A stretch of 64,000 bases of DNA from CAZICM01 sp964537685 (GTDB lineage: Bacteria; Myxococcota_A; Polyangia; Polyangiales; Polyangiaceae), in NCBI GenBank assembly GCA_964537685.1, contig CAZICM010000001.1, forward strand, positions 310,001-374,000, written 5' to 3'. The notes under the pieces are model-generated. The model searched no databases, was not told where the DNA came from, and was given only the letters and a program-made list of their open reading frames with translations. Each line of letters begins with the position of its first letter. The stretch's first letter is position 1. Of the stretch, positions 1 to 8,803 are shown piece after piece. Made by a program: the position numbers and the translations under genes.

Positions 1-756
1 GCGGTCATCGCGTTTGAATGCGTATGCGGCGTCCGGCCTTTTGACAGCGAAGCCCTGGGCGACTTAATCGTCGCCATCTGCGCCAAGCCCATTCCCGTAC
101 CCTCAAAGATGGCGCGCGCGCCTATTCCCGAAGGCTTTGATGCATGGTGGGCCAAGGCTGCGAGCCGCGATCCCGAACATCGTTTTCAGTCCGCCAGAGA
201 GCTTGCCGATTCATTGCGCGTCGTCCTCGCGCCCGACACAATCCCGCACAAAGCGCGGCTCTCCATGCCCTCTATTTCGAGCGTTCGCCCGCTTGCGGCG
301 GCGCCCGATTCCAGCCCGCGCTCATCGGGAGCCGATGCGCTTGCCCAGACGGCCCCCGGCCCAACCGCGACCCATATGGGCGTGGTCTCCGCCATTGGCC
401 TTGCGACGCGAAACAAGCGCAAAAGACCGGCCCTTCTAGCAGGAGCCGGCCTCGTACTCGCGGCGCTGCTCACCCTTGGCTTCATGCTTGGGCGCACCGT
501 TTCTTCGGAAGACCCAGCCAAAAACGCCGAACGCCCTCAAGACAGCGCCGACCTTCCTGGCACGGCCACGGCAGCTCCCCAAGTGATTCCGACCTCCACA
601 GCCCAAAGCCCACCGAGCGCGGAAACGACAGCGAGCGCCGCTCCCGTTGCATCCGCCTCCGCGACCCCGGCGGCCAAAACCAGCGCGCCCGTATCGACCT
701 TCAAACCCAAAAATCCCAAGCCCGTTCCCACGAAGGACAACCGCCTGGGCTTCTAG
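1..756 (+). CDS. Serine/threonine protein kinase, C-terminal part (5' truncated by window)
   Basis: The frame is open from base 1, so the start lies outside the window. The first ~75 residues look like the end of a Hanks-type kinase C-lobe: GVRPFDSEALGDLIVAI, then an FDAWWAKAASRDPEHRFQSA segment, which matches the conserved R-x-P-x-x-R-F/W-Q-S-A helix near the end of bacterial kinase domains. A hydrophobic span at about bases 424-500 (ALLAGAGLVLAALLTLGFML) is a likely single transmembrane helix. It is followed by a Pro/Ala/Ser-rich extracytoplasmic tail of about 80 residues with no recognisable sensor domain. The catalytic HRD and DFG motifs would lie upstream and cannot be checked. Such kinases are abundant in myxobacteria. 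Confidence 0.85.
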   Translation, partial: AVIAFECVCGVRPFDSEALGDLIVAICAKPIPVPSKMARAPIPEGFDAWWAKAASRDPEHRFQSARELADSLRVVLAPDTIPHKARLSMPSISSVRPLAAAPDSSPRSSGADALAQTAPGPTATHMGVVSAIGLATRNKRKRPALLAGAGLVLAALLTLGFMLGRTVSSEDPAKNAERPQDSADLPGTATAAPQVIPTSTAQSPPSAETTASAAPVASASATPAAKTSAPVSTFKPKNPKPVPTKDNRLGF

Positions 757-915
757 CGGGCGCGGACAATCGCATCCGCGGCACGGATATTCTTCGCGGT
801 TTGTGGACATCAACGGCGAACATTGACTACCCTGCCGATAATGTGTGGGGTTCAAGCCGCTAAGGGCTCACGTTCCCCCTGCGACCTTAGCTTCCGATGG
901 AGCTTTGTTTGAAGG

Positions 916-2652
916 ATGCGACGCTCACTTAAGCTCTTACCGGTTCTGTTGGCGGCGCTTCTCAGCGCGCCTTTCGCGCACGTCGCGCACGCTCAAAACC
1001 CAGGCGATGATGCCCGCTCGGAGGCAAGAAAAATCGGCGAAGAAGGACTCGCGTTCTACGATCAGGGCATGTACATCGATGCGCTCGATCGCTTTGAGCG
1101 CGCCGACGCCCTAATCAAAGCGCCGACCCTAGGCTTGATGGCCGCGCGCTGCCTCGAGAAATTGGGCCGCCTCGTCGAAGCCTCCGAACGCTATCTGCAA
1201 GTCTCGCGCATGACGCTTGACACAGGCGCCTCGGATGTATGGAAAAAAGCCGTCGAAAACGCTGGAAAAGAACATCAGGCCCTCCAGCCCAGAATTCCCA
1301 CCATTGAAATCAAAGTCGAAGGCGAAGGGGCAGGCGAAGCCCTGGTCAGCATCGACGGACGGCCCATCCCCAAGGCGATGATTGGCATACGCACACCCAT
1401 CAATCCGGGCATGCATCGTTTTGACGCGAGAAACAAAGGCGCTTCCACCTATGGCCAAGAGCGCGTCTCCCTCAGCGAAGGCCAAGCGGGCAACGTCGTC
1501 ATCACCATGAAACCCGCCGACAAAGGCTACATCCCCGACGACCCGGGCGCGAGCGGCCCCGGCGGCCCCGACATCAAAGGCTCCGCCGTACCCGGCAAAC
1601 CGCCCCCCGTACCCGGCCCCAGCGCCGAATCGCCATCCGCCATGGGCATTGGCGGCGACAAATCCGGCACCCTTGACGATCAAACCCGCGCAGCCGCCCG
1701 CTCCATCGGCGAAGAAGGCTTATCCCTGTACGACCAAGCCCGCTATGTCGACGCGCTCGACCGCTTTGAACGGGCCGACGAATTGATCAAGGCGCCCACC
1801 CTTGGCCTCATGGCCGCCCGCTCGCTTGAAAAACTGGGCCGCTACGTCGAATCGACCGAACGCTATCAGCAGGTCATGAACATGAAACTGCCTGCGGACG
1901 CCTCGGAAACCTTTAAAAACGCCCAAAGCACAGCCGCCAAAGAACGCGACGCCCTACTACCCAAAATTCCCACGGTCGAAGTATCGGTCACAGGTCCAGG
2001 AGCAAACGAAGTCACGACCCTCTTGCTCGACGGCCGCCGCCTTCCGCCCGAACGCTTTGGCACATCCCGCCCCATCTCCGCCAAATTACCTGTCGATCCA
2101 GGCGATCACAGACTCGAAGCCCAATCCAACTCAGGCGAAGCCTTTGAACGCTTCAACGTCCCCGAAGCCGGCAATGAACGCGTCGTCCTCACCCTCGCAC
2201 CATCACCCAACAAACTCCGCCCGCCCCCCAACGCCAAAGACCCCGCCGCCGGCCAAACCTCCTCCTCGTCCCAACAACCCGGCGCCATGCCGCCCCGCCG
2301 CGGCGACACCCAAAAAACCGCCGCCTGGATCAGCCTTGGCGTAGGCGCCGCGGGCACCCTCCTAGGCGTCATCGCCGGCTCCGTCGCCGCCGGCATTCAC
2401 AGCGACTTCACCGATCCACCCTGCGACACCGACGCCCGCACCTGCCCCTCATCCTTCTCCGACCAAATCGACACCTACAGCACCCTTCGCCCCCTCTCGA
2501 CCACCGGCTTTGTCATTGGCGGCATTGGATTGGGCTTAGGCACGGTATTATTGCTCACCCTTCCTAAAGGCGGAGCCCGCTATTCTGCAGGAAATGTCCA
2601 GATCACGCCCTGGATTGGCCCCACAAGCGCCGGACTTCAAGGCTCGTTCTAA
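916..2652 (+). CDS. Exported protein with tandemly duplicated TPR-like domain and C-terminal membrane helices
   Basis: 578 residues. The N-terminus is a clear signal peptide (charged MRR, hydrophobic core, AHA-Q cleavage site near residue 27). The body holds two copies of a helical TPR-like module of about 190 residues, with the near-identical segments GEEGLAFYDQGMYIDALDRF (from residue 41) and GEEGLSLYDQARYVDALDRF (from residue 265). Each copy is followed by a beta-rich segment of PEGA-like character. A Pro/Gly linker separates the copies. Two hydrophobic helices near the C-terminus (AAWISLGVGAAGTLLGVIAG and TTGFVIGGIGLGLGTVLLLT) suggest membrane anchoring. The TGGAG at 897-901 is a plausible ribosome site. 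Function unknown; duplicated TPR-like exported proteins of this kind are common in Polyangia, often near kinases as here. Confidence 0.8.
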   Translation: MRRSLKLLPVLLAALLSAPFAHVAHAQNPGDDARSEARKIGEEGLAFYDQGMYIDALDRFERADALIKAPTLGLMAARCLEKLGRLVEASERYLQVSRMTLDTGASDVWKKAVENAGKEHQALQPRIPTIEIKVEGEGAGEALVSIDGRPIPKAMIGIRTPINPGMHRFDARNKGASTYGQERVSLSEGQAGNVVITMKPADKGYIPDDPGASGPGGPDIKGSAVPGKPPPVPGPSAESPSAMGIGGDKSGTLDDQTRAAARSIGEEGLSLYDQARYVDALDRFERADELIKAPTLGLMAARSLEKLGRYVESTERYQQVMNMKLPADASETFKNAQSTAAKERDALLPKIPTVEVSVTGPGANEVTTLLLDGRRLPPERFGTSRPISAKLPVDPGDHRLEAQSNSGEAFERFNVPEAGNERVVLTLAPSPNKLRPPPNAKDPAAGQTSSSSQQPGAMPPRRGDTQKTAAWISLGVGAAGTLLGVIAGSVAAGIHSDFTDPPCDTDARTCPSSFSDQIDTYSTLRPLSTTGFVIGGIGLGLGTVLLLTLPKGGARYSAGNVQITPWIGPTSAGLQGSF

Positions 2653-2706
2653 TCGAACCGATTAAATAAAAAATAATAAAAAATAAAAATAATAAAATAT
2701 TAAAAA
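2653..2706. repeat. AT-rich tract between convergent genes
   Basis: A run made almost only of A and T (AAATAAAAAATAATAAAA-like, ending in TATTAAAA at 2698-2705) fills the gap between the convergent stops at 2652 and 2700. It stands out sharply from the GC-rich surroundings. The same octamer, TATTAAAA, occurs three times in tandem at 33588-33611, downstream of another minus-strand surface-protein gene. On the minus strand the tract reads as T-runs, so a role in transcription termination is possible, but no convincing hairpin was seen. Confidence 0.6.
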
Positions 2707-3401
2707 CCGAGCTGATGATCCATAGGCAAGAACGTCAACGGAATCCTCGTCTTCGTTGTGCTCGCCAGCTTTGGAAAACGAAGCTCCGAATACACCCGCT
2801 TAATACACGCATCGAAAGCCTTACTCGAAATCGTCCCATGAGGCTCGAACTGCACCTGCTGCACCTTCCCATCCTCAAGAATGGTCAACGTTACCGTTGT
2901 TGTTCCACGAGCCTCTGGATCGCGCTTTAATTCCTGTTCATAACAGCCCTTCACATCATGCCTCGCCTTGTGCACCACATCCTGAATGAGATCCACCTCC
3001 GATGGTTTTGGCGCATCCTCGCCTCGAGGCACCGCACCCGTTTCCGCAACCTTCGGAGGATCAGAAACCGGCGGTATCAAAGGGGCGGGCGGCTGAGCCG
3101 GCGGCTGCACAACCTCATCATCAATCGAATTGACCCTCCACACCACCAACGCAGCACCCAGCATACCCAGCACAAATACACTCAAAGCGATCGCCAATAC
3201 GATCGTTTTGTCTTTTGTACCGCCGCCCCCCGCCGCCCCAACCGTATCCCGCCGCGCCCGGGCCAGCTCCGCCCGATGCTCCGCAAGCTCCGCCTCCCGC
3301 GCATGAAGCGACGCATCCCGCTCCACAAGCTTGGCTTCCAAAGTCTCGATGCGATGCCGCGCGGCTTCTAAATCGTCCCGATAGCCCGACATAAAGCCCA
3401 T
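2700..3401 (-). CDS. AgmX/PglI C-terminal domain protein (TonB-like) with coiled coil and membrane helix
   Basis: 233 residues. Order: an N-terminal heptad-like Glu/Ala/Arg-rich coiled coil (about 8-50), a single transmembrane helix (IVLAIALSVFVLGMLGAALV, about 67-88), a Pro-rich linker, and a C-terminal domain. That domain has the AgmX/PglI signature: VHKARHDVKGCYEQELKRDP, GTTTVTLTILEDGKV, FDACIKRVYSELRFP. In the family this domain is TonB-like and occurs in myxobacterial gliding and sporulation proteins; the two cysteines (in KGCY and DACI) are typical. It is the third gene of a minus-strand series with the M74 peptidase (52 bases upstream) and the M57 protease. Start may instead be the Met at residue 4. 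Role inferred only from the domain: a cell-envelope adaptor. Confidence 0.8.
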   Translation of the reverse strand: MGFMSGYRDDLEAARHRIETLEAKLVERDASLHAREAELAEHRAELARARRDTVGAAGGGGTKDKTIVLAIALSVFVLGMLGAALVVWRVNSIDDEVVQPPAQPPAPLIPPVSDPPKVAETGAVPRGEDAPKPSEVDLIQDVVHKARHDVKGCYEQELKRDPEARGTTTVTLTILEDGKVQQVQFEPHGTISSKAFDACIKRVYSELRFPKLASTTKTRIPLTFLPMDHQLGF

Positions 3402-3452
3402 TGTAGAGCGAAGCCCGGCCGGCGCTACGGCAAATAAATCTCGATTCAGCGC

Positions 3453-4721
3453 TCAATCCGAAACCGGATCATCCCCGTCCTCTGACTCATCGCGCGCCTG
3501 CACCGCCGTATCACTTGAAAGCGCCGGCACCTCGGGCAAAACCGCCTTCACCTTCGACAGCAACGAATCCGAAGAAGCATCATTCGCCGCCTCCCCCGAA
3601 AGCCTCCCCCCGCGCCCAGAAACCACACCAGACTTCCCCGCCGGCTTATGCGCCTTGTCCTCCTTCGCCGCCATCCGCCCCGCACCGAAAGCCGCCCCAG
3701 CCTTATCCTGCCGCACCATTTTATTCGGATTGGGCGTACGCAGCGTAGGCGTTCCCCCCCGCCGCGCCCTCGCCAGCTTCGACTTACCCGGCTTACTCAC
3801 CTTCGCCAGCTCTGCGCATTCCCGCCCGCTCGACTTAGGACAAGAAATCCGCACATGAAAATGATCATCATGCGGCAGCGAATTACTCGGCTGCATCAGC
3901 ACCTGAGCCGCCCGATTCAACAACAGCGGCGAAACACCCCGCGCCTTCGCAAACGAAAGCAAACTCTGCCTCAAAGGCTCCGCCACAAAAATATGGCTAA
4001 CCCTCGCCTCGGGATCCGTCAAAAAGTGCTGCACCAGCAGCCAATTGCGCGCCACATCGAAATGCGCCGAAGGAAAACTCTTTGAACCAAGCGCCGAATC
4101 AAACCTCACAAACGAACGCATATCCAGCGGCTTTCCCTTTGCGTCCGCCACATAAAAACCGATATCCGCATCCCGCCCGCTCTCATGCGAATGATGACCT
4201 CCGATCTCGCCGCCTTCCTTCAGCGAAATATCGCCGACATTCAGCACCGAACCCGGAAACCGCTTCGCCACTTCCTGCGCGGACCTTTCGATCATCTTCA
4301 CCAACACGGGCAAACCCCACTGCGCATCCACGCCTGGAACCACCGAAACCGCCCGCACATAAGCCAGCGAAGCATCGACCCGAAGCGCTCCCTTCAGGCT
4401 TCCCTCATTGGGATGACCCACAGAAACGCCTGGTTTTATAGGGATTTTTTGAACATGGCCCGCACTCTTATGACCGGGTGCCGGAGCCTTCAAGGAACTG
4501 GACGCCTCTGGAGCCGATCCACCCTGCGTTGGACCAGAACCCTTCCGCTGCCTTTTATCGCCGCTTGGAAACTCAGACCGGGCAGCCACGCGCGAATGCG
4601 CGGACGCCCTGCGATCCTTGCCATGAGGCTTAGCCGGCCCTGCGAACGCCCCGCTCGACAGCGAAAGCGAAACGACGGAAACCCAAAGCGAAAGCGCGGT
4701 GAGCCATCGGGAGCTATGCAC
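3453..4721 (-). CDS. Penicillin-insensitive murein endopeptidase-like protein (MepA family, M74)
   Basis: 422 residues, larger than E. coli MepA (~270) because of N- and C-terminal low-complexity extensions. A signal peptide (hydrophobic core, cleavage near SGAFA-G at residue 28) sends it to the periplasm. The catalytic core is at about 95-300. HHSHESGRDADI (176-187) matches the MepA first zinc-binding motif (His, then Asp seven residues on), and DDHFHVRI (285-292) matches the last histidine motif. Known family members cleave D-Ala-meso-DAP crosslinks in peptidoglycan. The ~125-residue C-terminal tail is basic and then acidic, with no recognised fold. It lies between the M57 protease and the AgmX protein on the same strand with gaps of about 50 bases, so co-transcription is likely. 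Confidence 0.88.
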   Translation of the reverse strand: MHSSRWLTALSLWVSVVSLSLSSGAFAGPAKPHGKDRRASAHSRVAARSEFPSGDKRQRKGSGPTQGGSAPEASSSLKAPAPGHKSAGHVQKIPIKPGVSVGHPNEGSLKGALRVDASLAYVRAVSVVPGVDAQWGLPVLVKMIERSAQEVAKRFPGSVLNVGDISLKEGGEIGGHHSHESGRDADIGFYVADAKGKPLDMRSFVRFDSALGSKSFPSAHFDVARNWLLVQHFLTDPEARVSHIFVAEPLRQSLLSFAKARGVSPLLLNRAAQVLMQPSNSLPHDDHFHVRISCPKSSGRECAELAKVSKPGKSKLARARRGGTPTLRTPNPNKMVRQDKAGAAFGAGRMAAKEDKAHKPAGKSGVVSGRGGRLSGEAANDASSDSLLSKVKAVLPEVPALSSDTAVQARDESEDGDDPVSD

Positions 4722-4775
4722 AAGCCCGGATTAACGAAGGCACAGCTCCCGGGCCAACAATTGAGCGAAAGCTCT

Positions 4776-5624
4776 CTACTTCTTCCCGCCGCCGCCCGGC
4801 GCACCATACAACGACGCCGCGCCCTGCTTATCCAGCGTCGTCAGATTCAGCGTCCAATTCCCCGACCCATTGCATTGCGGATAATGCATCACGCTCCCCG
4901 AATCGTAGGACGTAAGCGCGCGCCACTGATTGTCCTCAAAACACACACCCGACTCAGGCCGCGTATGCTCGTGCCTAAAACCAAGCGTATGACCGAGCTC
5001 GTGCCTCAGCACACCCGTCAAATTCGGGCTATTGCTCGTCTGCGCGCTGCCATCGACCAAAATATTTCGATTCTTCCGGGCATCATTCGGGAAAAAGGCC
5101 CGGGCCAAATACTGCCCCGAATTCACGGGCCTCACATCGAAGACCACATTGGCTTGCATGGCCGTGCAATCATTATCGTATTGACTTAAATGAACGAAAT
5201 TCACCTTTGCGGCCGACTCCCAAGCGCCCGTCGCTGAATTCATCGCATTCACCGTTGCGCTGTAATACTGGCCAAAAGTCGTGCTCACACAATACGTGAT
5301 ATTGAGCTTCTGCTGAGAATTCCAAACGGCATCCACACCACCCGACTGATGAACAATCAGCGCGCCCTCACGAACGAACATTGAATAAAATTCATACAAT
5401 TGCTCACGCGTCGCGACAGGCGTATCGCCATCCACAATATAAATACCGCTCTCGGGCTCTTGATACGTCATCGCCTCGAATTCCTCGAAGCTCATAAAGG
5501 TATCGCCCACATGCTCATCTTCCGAGGGATCGGCCGCATCGCCCACACAACCCACGGAAACCAGCGCTGCGGAAAGAGCGACAACCCCTAAAACCGCCTT
5601 ACCCATGAAAAAACGAATCGCCAT
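4776..5624 (-). CDS. Secreted lipoprotein metalloprotease, M57 (dual-action HEIGH) family
   Basis: 282 residues from the ATG at 5624 (AGGTG six bases upstream); an in-frame GTG at 5633 is the alternative. Lipoprotein signal peptide with Cys at about residue 26 (LVSVGC). The catalytic helix HELGHTLGFRHEH (208-220) is an HExxHxxGxxH zinc motif, and SVMHYP (244-249) is the Met-turn, as in metzincins. The spacing and sequence best fit the M57 family of myxobacterial extracellular proteases. A Gly-rich stub (GGGGKK) ends the protein. First gene of a minus-strand run with a murein endopeptidase and an AgmX protein; together they suggest cell-wall or protein degradation outside the cell, fitting predatory or saprotrophic life (inference). 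Confidence 0.85.
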   Translation of the reverse strand: MAIRFFMGKAVLGVVALSAALVSVGCVGDAADPSEDEHVGDTFMSFEEFEAMTYQEPESGIYIVDGDTPVATREQLYEFYSMFVREGALIVHQSGGVDAVWNSQQKLNITYCVSTTFGQYYSATVNAMNSATGAWESAAKVNFVHLSQYDNDCTAMQANVVFDVRPVNSGQYLARAFFPNDARKNRNILVDGSAQTSNSPNLTGVLRHELGHTLGFRHEHTRPESGVCFEDNQWRALTSYDSGSVMHYPQCNGSGNWTLNLTTLDKQGAASLYGAPGGGGKK

Positions 5625-5777
5625 GCCAATCACCTATTCCTTCAAAAATACCCACGCAGTAGATCTGCACCGCAAGCCCGAGACCACCCATCTTCAAAAC
5701 GCCGGCCCCTCCTTTCAGATAAGCCAAGACCACACCCGCACAAAAAAAACACTTTAAAACAAGCAAAACGCATCATC
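5625..5777. promoter_or_regulatory. Divergent intergenic region
   Basis: About 150 bases separate the minus-strand protease start and the plus-strand methyltransferase start. Both genes read outward, so promoters for both must lie here or the transcripts start within it. An A-rich stretch sits just before the methyltransferase start. No specific sigma-factor boxes or operator could be called by eye. Confidence 0.4.
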
Positions 5778-6359
5778 ATGTCAGAAGCCGATCGCCTCAA
5801 ATGGAATACACGCTACGCCCAGGATTCAGCTCCGGCCGAACCATCCTCGCTCGTCACCGCATTGGACGCGGAACTTCCCCGGACGGGCAGCGCGCTCGAT
5901 TTAGGAGGCGGAACGGGCCGCCATGCGCTCTGGCTCGCCAAACGCGGCCTTTCCGTCACCATCGCTGACATATCCGAACGCGCCAACGCCATCGCCGAAC
6001 AGGCCGCCCGCCAAGCCGGCATACACCTTCGCGTGCAGAACCTCGATGTCGACACCCAGCCCATTCCCGAAGGCCCCTGGGATCTCCTATTTTCATTTCA
6101 TTTTTTATGGCGCCCCATGTTCACCATCGCGCCAATCATCTTAAATCCAGGCGGAATCTTGGTATTTATCCAGCCCACCCTCAAAAACCTCGAACGCCAT
6201 CCCAAACCCGGCCCCGATTTTTTGGTCGCCGAAGGAGAAATCCGAGAGCTCGTCCTGCAAAATAAACTTGAAATCCTGCGCTACGACGAAGGCTGGCTCG
6301 GCGAAGGCCGCCATGAAGTACGCCTCATCGCCCGCAAACGGCCCGCTACATTTTCGTAG
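5778..6359 (+). CDS. SAM-dependent methyltransferase (class I, TehB/UbiE-like)
   Basis: 193 residues. Motif I is ALDLGGGTGRHALWLAKRG (about 38-56), followed by the acidic end of strand beta-2 (VTIADIS) and a motif-IV-like LLFSFHFLW. The short length and the GGGTGRHA motif fit TehB-like small-molecule methyltransferases, which transfer methyl groups from S-adenosylmethionine; the substrate cannot be told. The AsnTrp/WNTRYA segment at the N-terminus (LKWNTRYA) is typical of the group. The CoA-transferase gene starts 36 bases downstream on the same strand, so the two may share a transcript. Confidence 0.85.
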   Translation: MSEADRLKWNTRYAQDSAPAEPSSLVTALDAELPRTGSALDLGGGTGRHALWLAKRGLSVTIADISERANAIAEQAARQAGIHLRVQNLDVDTQPIPEGPWDLLFSFHFLWRPMFTIAPIILNPGGILVFIQPTLKNLERHPKPGPDFLVAEGEIRELVLQNKLEILRYDEGWLGEGRHEVRLIARKRPATFS

Positions 6360-6395
6360 GCTCGCGACACCAGTTGGAGTAGCAATCCAACTCCT

Positions 6396-7841
6396 ATGGA
6401 CAAAGTCTACAAAAACGCGCTCGACGCCGTGCGCGACATCCCCGACGGCGCCACCCTATTGGCCGGCGGCTTTGGCCTTTGCGGCATACCCGAACATTGC
6501 ATCGCGGCCCTCCGCGAACTCGGCACAAAGAATCTCACCGTGGTGTCCAACAATTGCGGCGTCGACGACTTTGGCCTCGGCATCCTGCTCCGCAATAAAC
6601 AAATCATTAAAATGATTTCGTCCTACGTCGGCGAAAACAAAGAATTCGAAAGGCAATATTTAACGGGCGAACTCGAAGTCGAACTCACGCCCCAAGGCAC
6701 CCTCGCCGAAAGACTTCGCGCGGGCGGAGCCGGAATCCCGGCTTTTTACACACCCACCGGCGCTGGAACGGCCATCAACGAAGGCGGCCTTCCCCTCCTT
6801 CACAACCCCGACGGAAGCGTAAAGAAAACATCCTCCCCCAAAGAAATTCGCCAATTCGATGGGCGATCTTATGTATTGGAAACAGCCATTACCGGCGATT
6901 ATGCCATCGTAAAAGCCTGGAAGGGCGATCGCTATGGAAACCTCGTCTACCGCCACACCGCAATGAATTTCAATCCGATGATGGCGACCGCCGGAAAAAT
7001 CACCATCGCCGAAGTCGAAGAATTGGTTGAAGTGGGTGAAATCGAGCCCGATCAAGTTCATACACCGGGTATTTTCGTTCACCGCATTGTTAAAGGCGAA
7101 CGCTATGAAAAGCGGATTGAGCGGCCCACCGTCCGCAAAGCAAGCGCAGCCGTTCCCGCCAAAGCCGCCGAAAAAAGCAATACGATGGGATTGAACCGCG
7201 ATCAAATCGCCCAGCGCGCCGCCCAAGAATTAAAAGACGGCTATTACGTGAATCTCGGCATAGGAATGCCCACCCTGGTCGCGAATTTTATACCTGCCGG
7301 CGTTGAAGTCGTGCTCCAGAGCGAAAACGGACTGCTTGGGATTGGCCCTTATCCCGAAGCCGGCAAACTCGACGCCGATTTAATCAACGCCGGAAAAGAA
7401 ACCGTCACCATGCTGCCCGGATCGGCCATATTCTCGAGCGCCGACTCCTTTGGACAAATTCGCGGAGGCCACATCGATTTAGCGATATTGGGCGCCATGG
7501 AAGTCTCCGAAAAGGGCGACCTCGCCAATTGGATGATTCCTGGCAAATTGGTGAAAGGCATGGGAGGCGCCATGGACTTGGTGGTGAGCGCCAAGCGCGT
7601 CGTGGTGATTATGGATCACACATCAAAGAATGGAGCGCCCAAAATATTAAATGAATGCGCCTTACCGCTCACCGGAAAGCGCGTCGTTCACCGCATCATC
7701 ACCGACCTATGCGTGCTTGACGTAACCGACGAAGGACTTGTACTGCGCGAACTCGCACCGGGCGTCTCCGCGCGCGAAGTCCAAGAACGCACCGAACCCA
7801 CGATCAAAGTGCCAAGCGATATTAAAGAAATCACATTTTAA
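6396..7841 (+). CDS. 3-oxoacid CoA-transferase, fused A and B subunits (SCOT-like)
   Basis: 481 residues, about the sum of the two bacterial subunits. The A part (1-235) begins MDKVYKNALDAVRDIPDGAT and carries the GGFGLCGIPE loop. A short basic linker (about 238-265, RKASAAVPAKAAEKS) joins it to the B part, which starts near residue 266 (MGLNRDQIAQRAAQELKDG). The catalytic Glu is in the QSENGLLGIGP motif at residue 310. The enzyme moves CoA between succinate and acetoacetate (ketone-body or acetoacetate use). Fusion of A and B is normal in eukaryotes and found in some bacteria, whereas many bacteria keep two genes. The linker marks the ancestral junction. Annotation is firm at family level; exact acid preference is not. 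Confidence 0.93.
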   Translation: MDKVYKNALDAVRDIPDGATLLAGGFGLCGIPEHCIAALRELGTKNLTVVSNNCGVDDFGLGILLRNKQIIKMISSYVGENKEFERQYLTGELEVELTPQGTLAERLRAGGAGIPAFYTPTGAGTAINEGGLPLLHNPDGSVKKTSSPKEIRQFDGRSYVLETAITGDYAIVKAWKGDRYGNLVYRHTAMNFNPMMATAGKITIAEVEELVEVGEIEPDQVHTPGIFVHRIVKGERYEKRIERPTVRKASAAVPAKAAEKSNTMGLNRDQIAQRAAQELKDGYYVNLGIGMPTLVANFIPAGVEVVLQSENGLLGIGPYPEAGKLDADLINAGKETVTMLPGSAIFSSADSFGQIRGGHIDLAILGAMEVSEKGDLANWMIPGKLVKGMGGAMDLVVSAKRVVVIMDHTSKNGAPKILNECALPLTGKRVVHRIITDLCVLDVTDEGLVLRELAPGVSAREVQERTEPTIKVPSDIKEITF

Positions 7842-7916
7842 TTTATCAAAATAAAAACCATTCCACACGCGCCATTTCGAATAAACTGAAGCGCCCTTAT
7901 CCGGGATATTATCGCA

Positions 7917-8783
7917 ATGGCCTGGCCCGAAAAAAACCCACCCACCATAGACGCCAGCGAAAAGAAAACACTGGGCGCGGGCGTCTTCCGAAAATGCGAA
8001 GGCTGCGGTGAAACCATCGCCAGCGCCGAACTTGAAAACAATTTTGAAGTCTGCCCCCATTGCGCCTTTCATCACCGCCTAGGCGCTCATGGATGGCGAA
8101 ACATTCTTTTGGATGAAGGCCATCTCGAAGCTTGGGAAACCCATCTATCCCCGGACGATCCATTAAGATTCAGCGACGGCCGCGGCTACCGCGAAAGACT
8201 AACGGCCGCCCAAAAAAAGACAGGCGTTCACGAAGCCATCGAAATAGGCAAAGCCAAAATGGCCGGCCGCCCCGTCGCCTACGGAGCATTTGTATTTGCC
8301 TTCATGGGAGGCAGCATGGGCTCTGTCGTGGGCGAAAAAATAACCCGCCTCTTTGAAAGAGCGGCCAAAGACGAACTCCCCGTCGTCCTTTTATCGGCAT
8401 CGGGCGGCGCCCGCATGCAAGAAGGCATTTTATCGCTCATGCAAATGGCCAAATCGGTAGCCGCGCTCGAACGCTACCGAAAAACCCGCCTGCCTTATAT
8501 TTCCGTACTGGTACATCCAACGACGGGCGGCGTCGCGGCCAGCTTTGCCTTTTTGGGCGACGTAAATATCGCCGAACCCAAAGCATTAATCGGCTTTGCC
8601 GGCCCCCGCGTCATCGAAAACACCATCCGCCAAACCCTGCCCCCCGGCTTTCAGCGCTCGGAATTCCTGCTGGAGCACGGAATGATCGATCTCATTGTTT
8701 CACGGCTTGAAATGCGAGAACGCATCGTCACCCTGCTCAACCATTTCATGAATGGGCGGCGCCCGCGCCCAACACAATCATAA
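7917..8783 (+). CDS. accD: Acetyl-CoA carboxylase carboxyltransferase subunit beta
   Basis: 288 residues, the usual length. An N-terminal four-Cys zinc finger is visible (Cys27, Cys30, Cys46, Cys49). The crotonase-like carboxyltransferase core follows, with GAFVFAFMGGSMGSVVGEKI, SASGGARMQEG and PTTGGVAASFAFLGD motifs. It pairs with the alpha subunit (not in this window) to carboxylate biotin-linked acetyl-CoA to malonyl-CoA, the committed step of fatty-acid synthesis. folC starts 20 bases downstream; the accD-folC pair is a widely conserved bacterial arrangement and supports both calls. Confidence 0.96.
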   Translation: MAWPEKNPPTIDASEKKTLGAGVFRKCEGCGETIASAELENNFEVCPHCAFHHRLGAHGWRNILLDEGHLEAWETHLSPDDPLRFSDGRGYRERLTAAQKKTGVHEAIEIGKAKMAGRPVAYGAFVFAFMGGSMGSVVGEKITRLFERAAKDELPVVLLSASGGARMQEGILSLMQMAKSVAALERYRKTRLPYISVLVHPTTGGVAASFAFLGDVNIAEPKALIGFAGPRVIENTIRQTLPPGFQRSEFLLEHGMIDLIVSRLEMRERIVTLLNHFMNGRRPRPTQS

Positions 8784-8803
8784 TATAAAAAAATCTGATC
8801 AAA

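Noticed and set aside
4185..5189. A 334-codon plus-strand frame opposite the MepA and M57 genes
   Set aside because: Arg/His-rich shadow product; the minus strand carries intact zinc-protease motifs in two genes.
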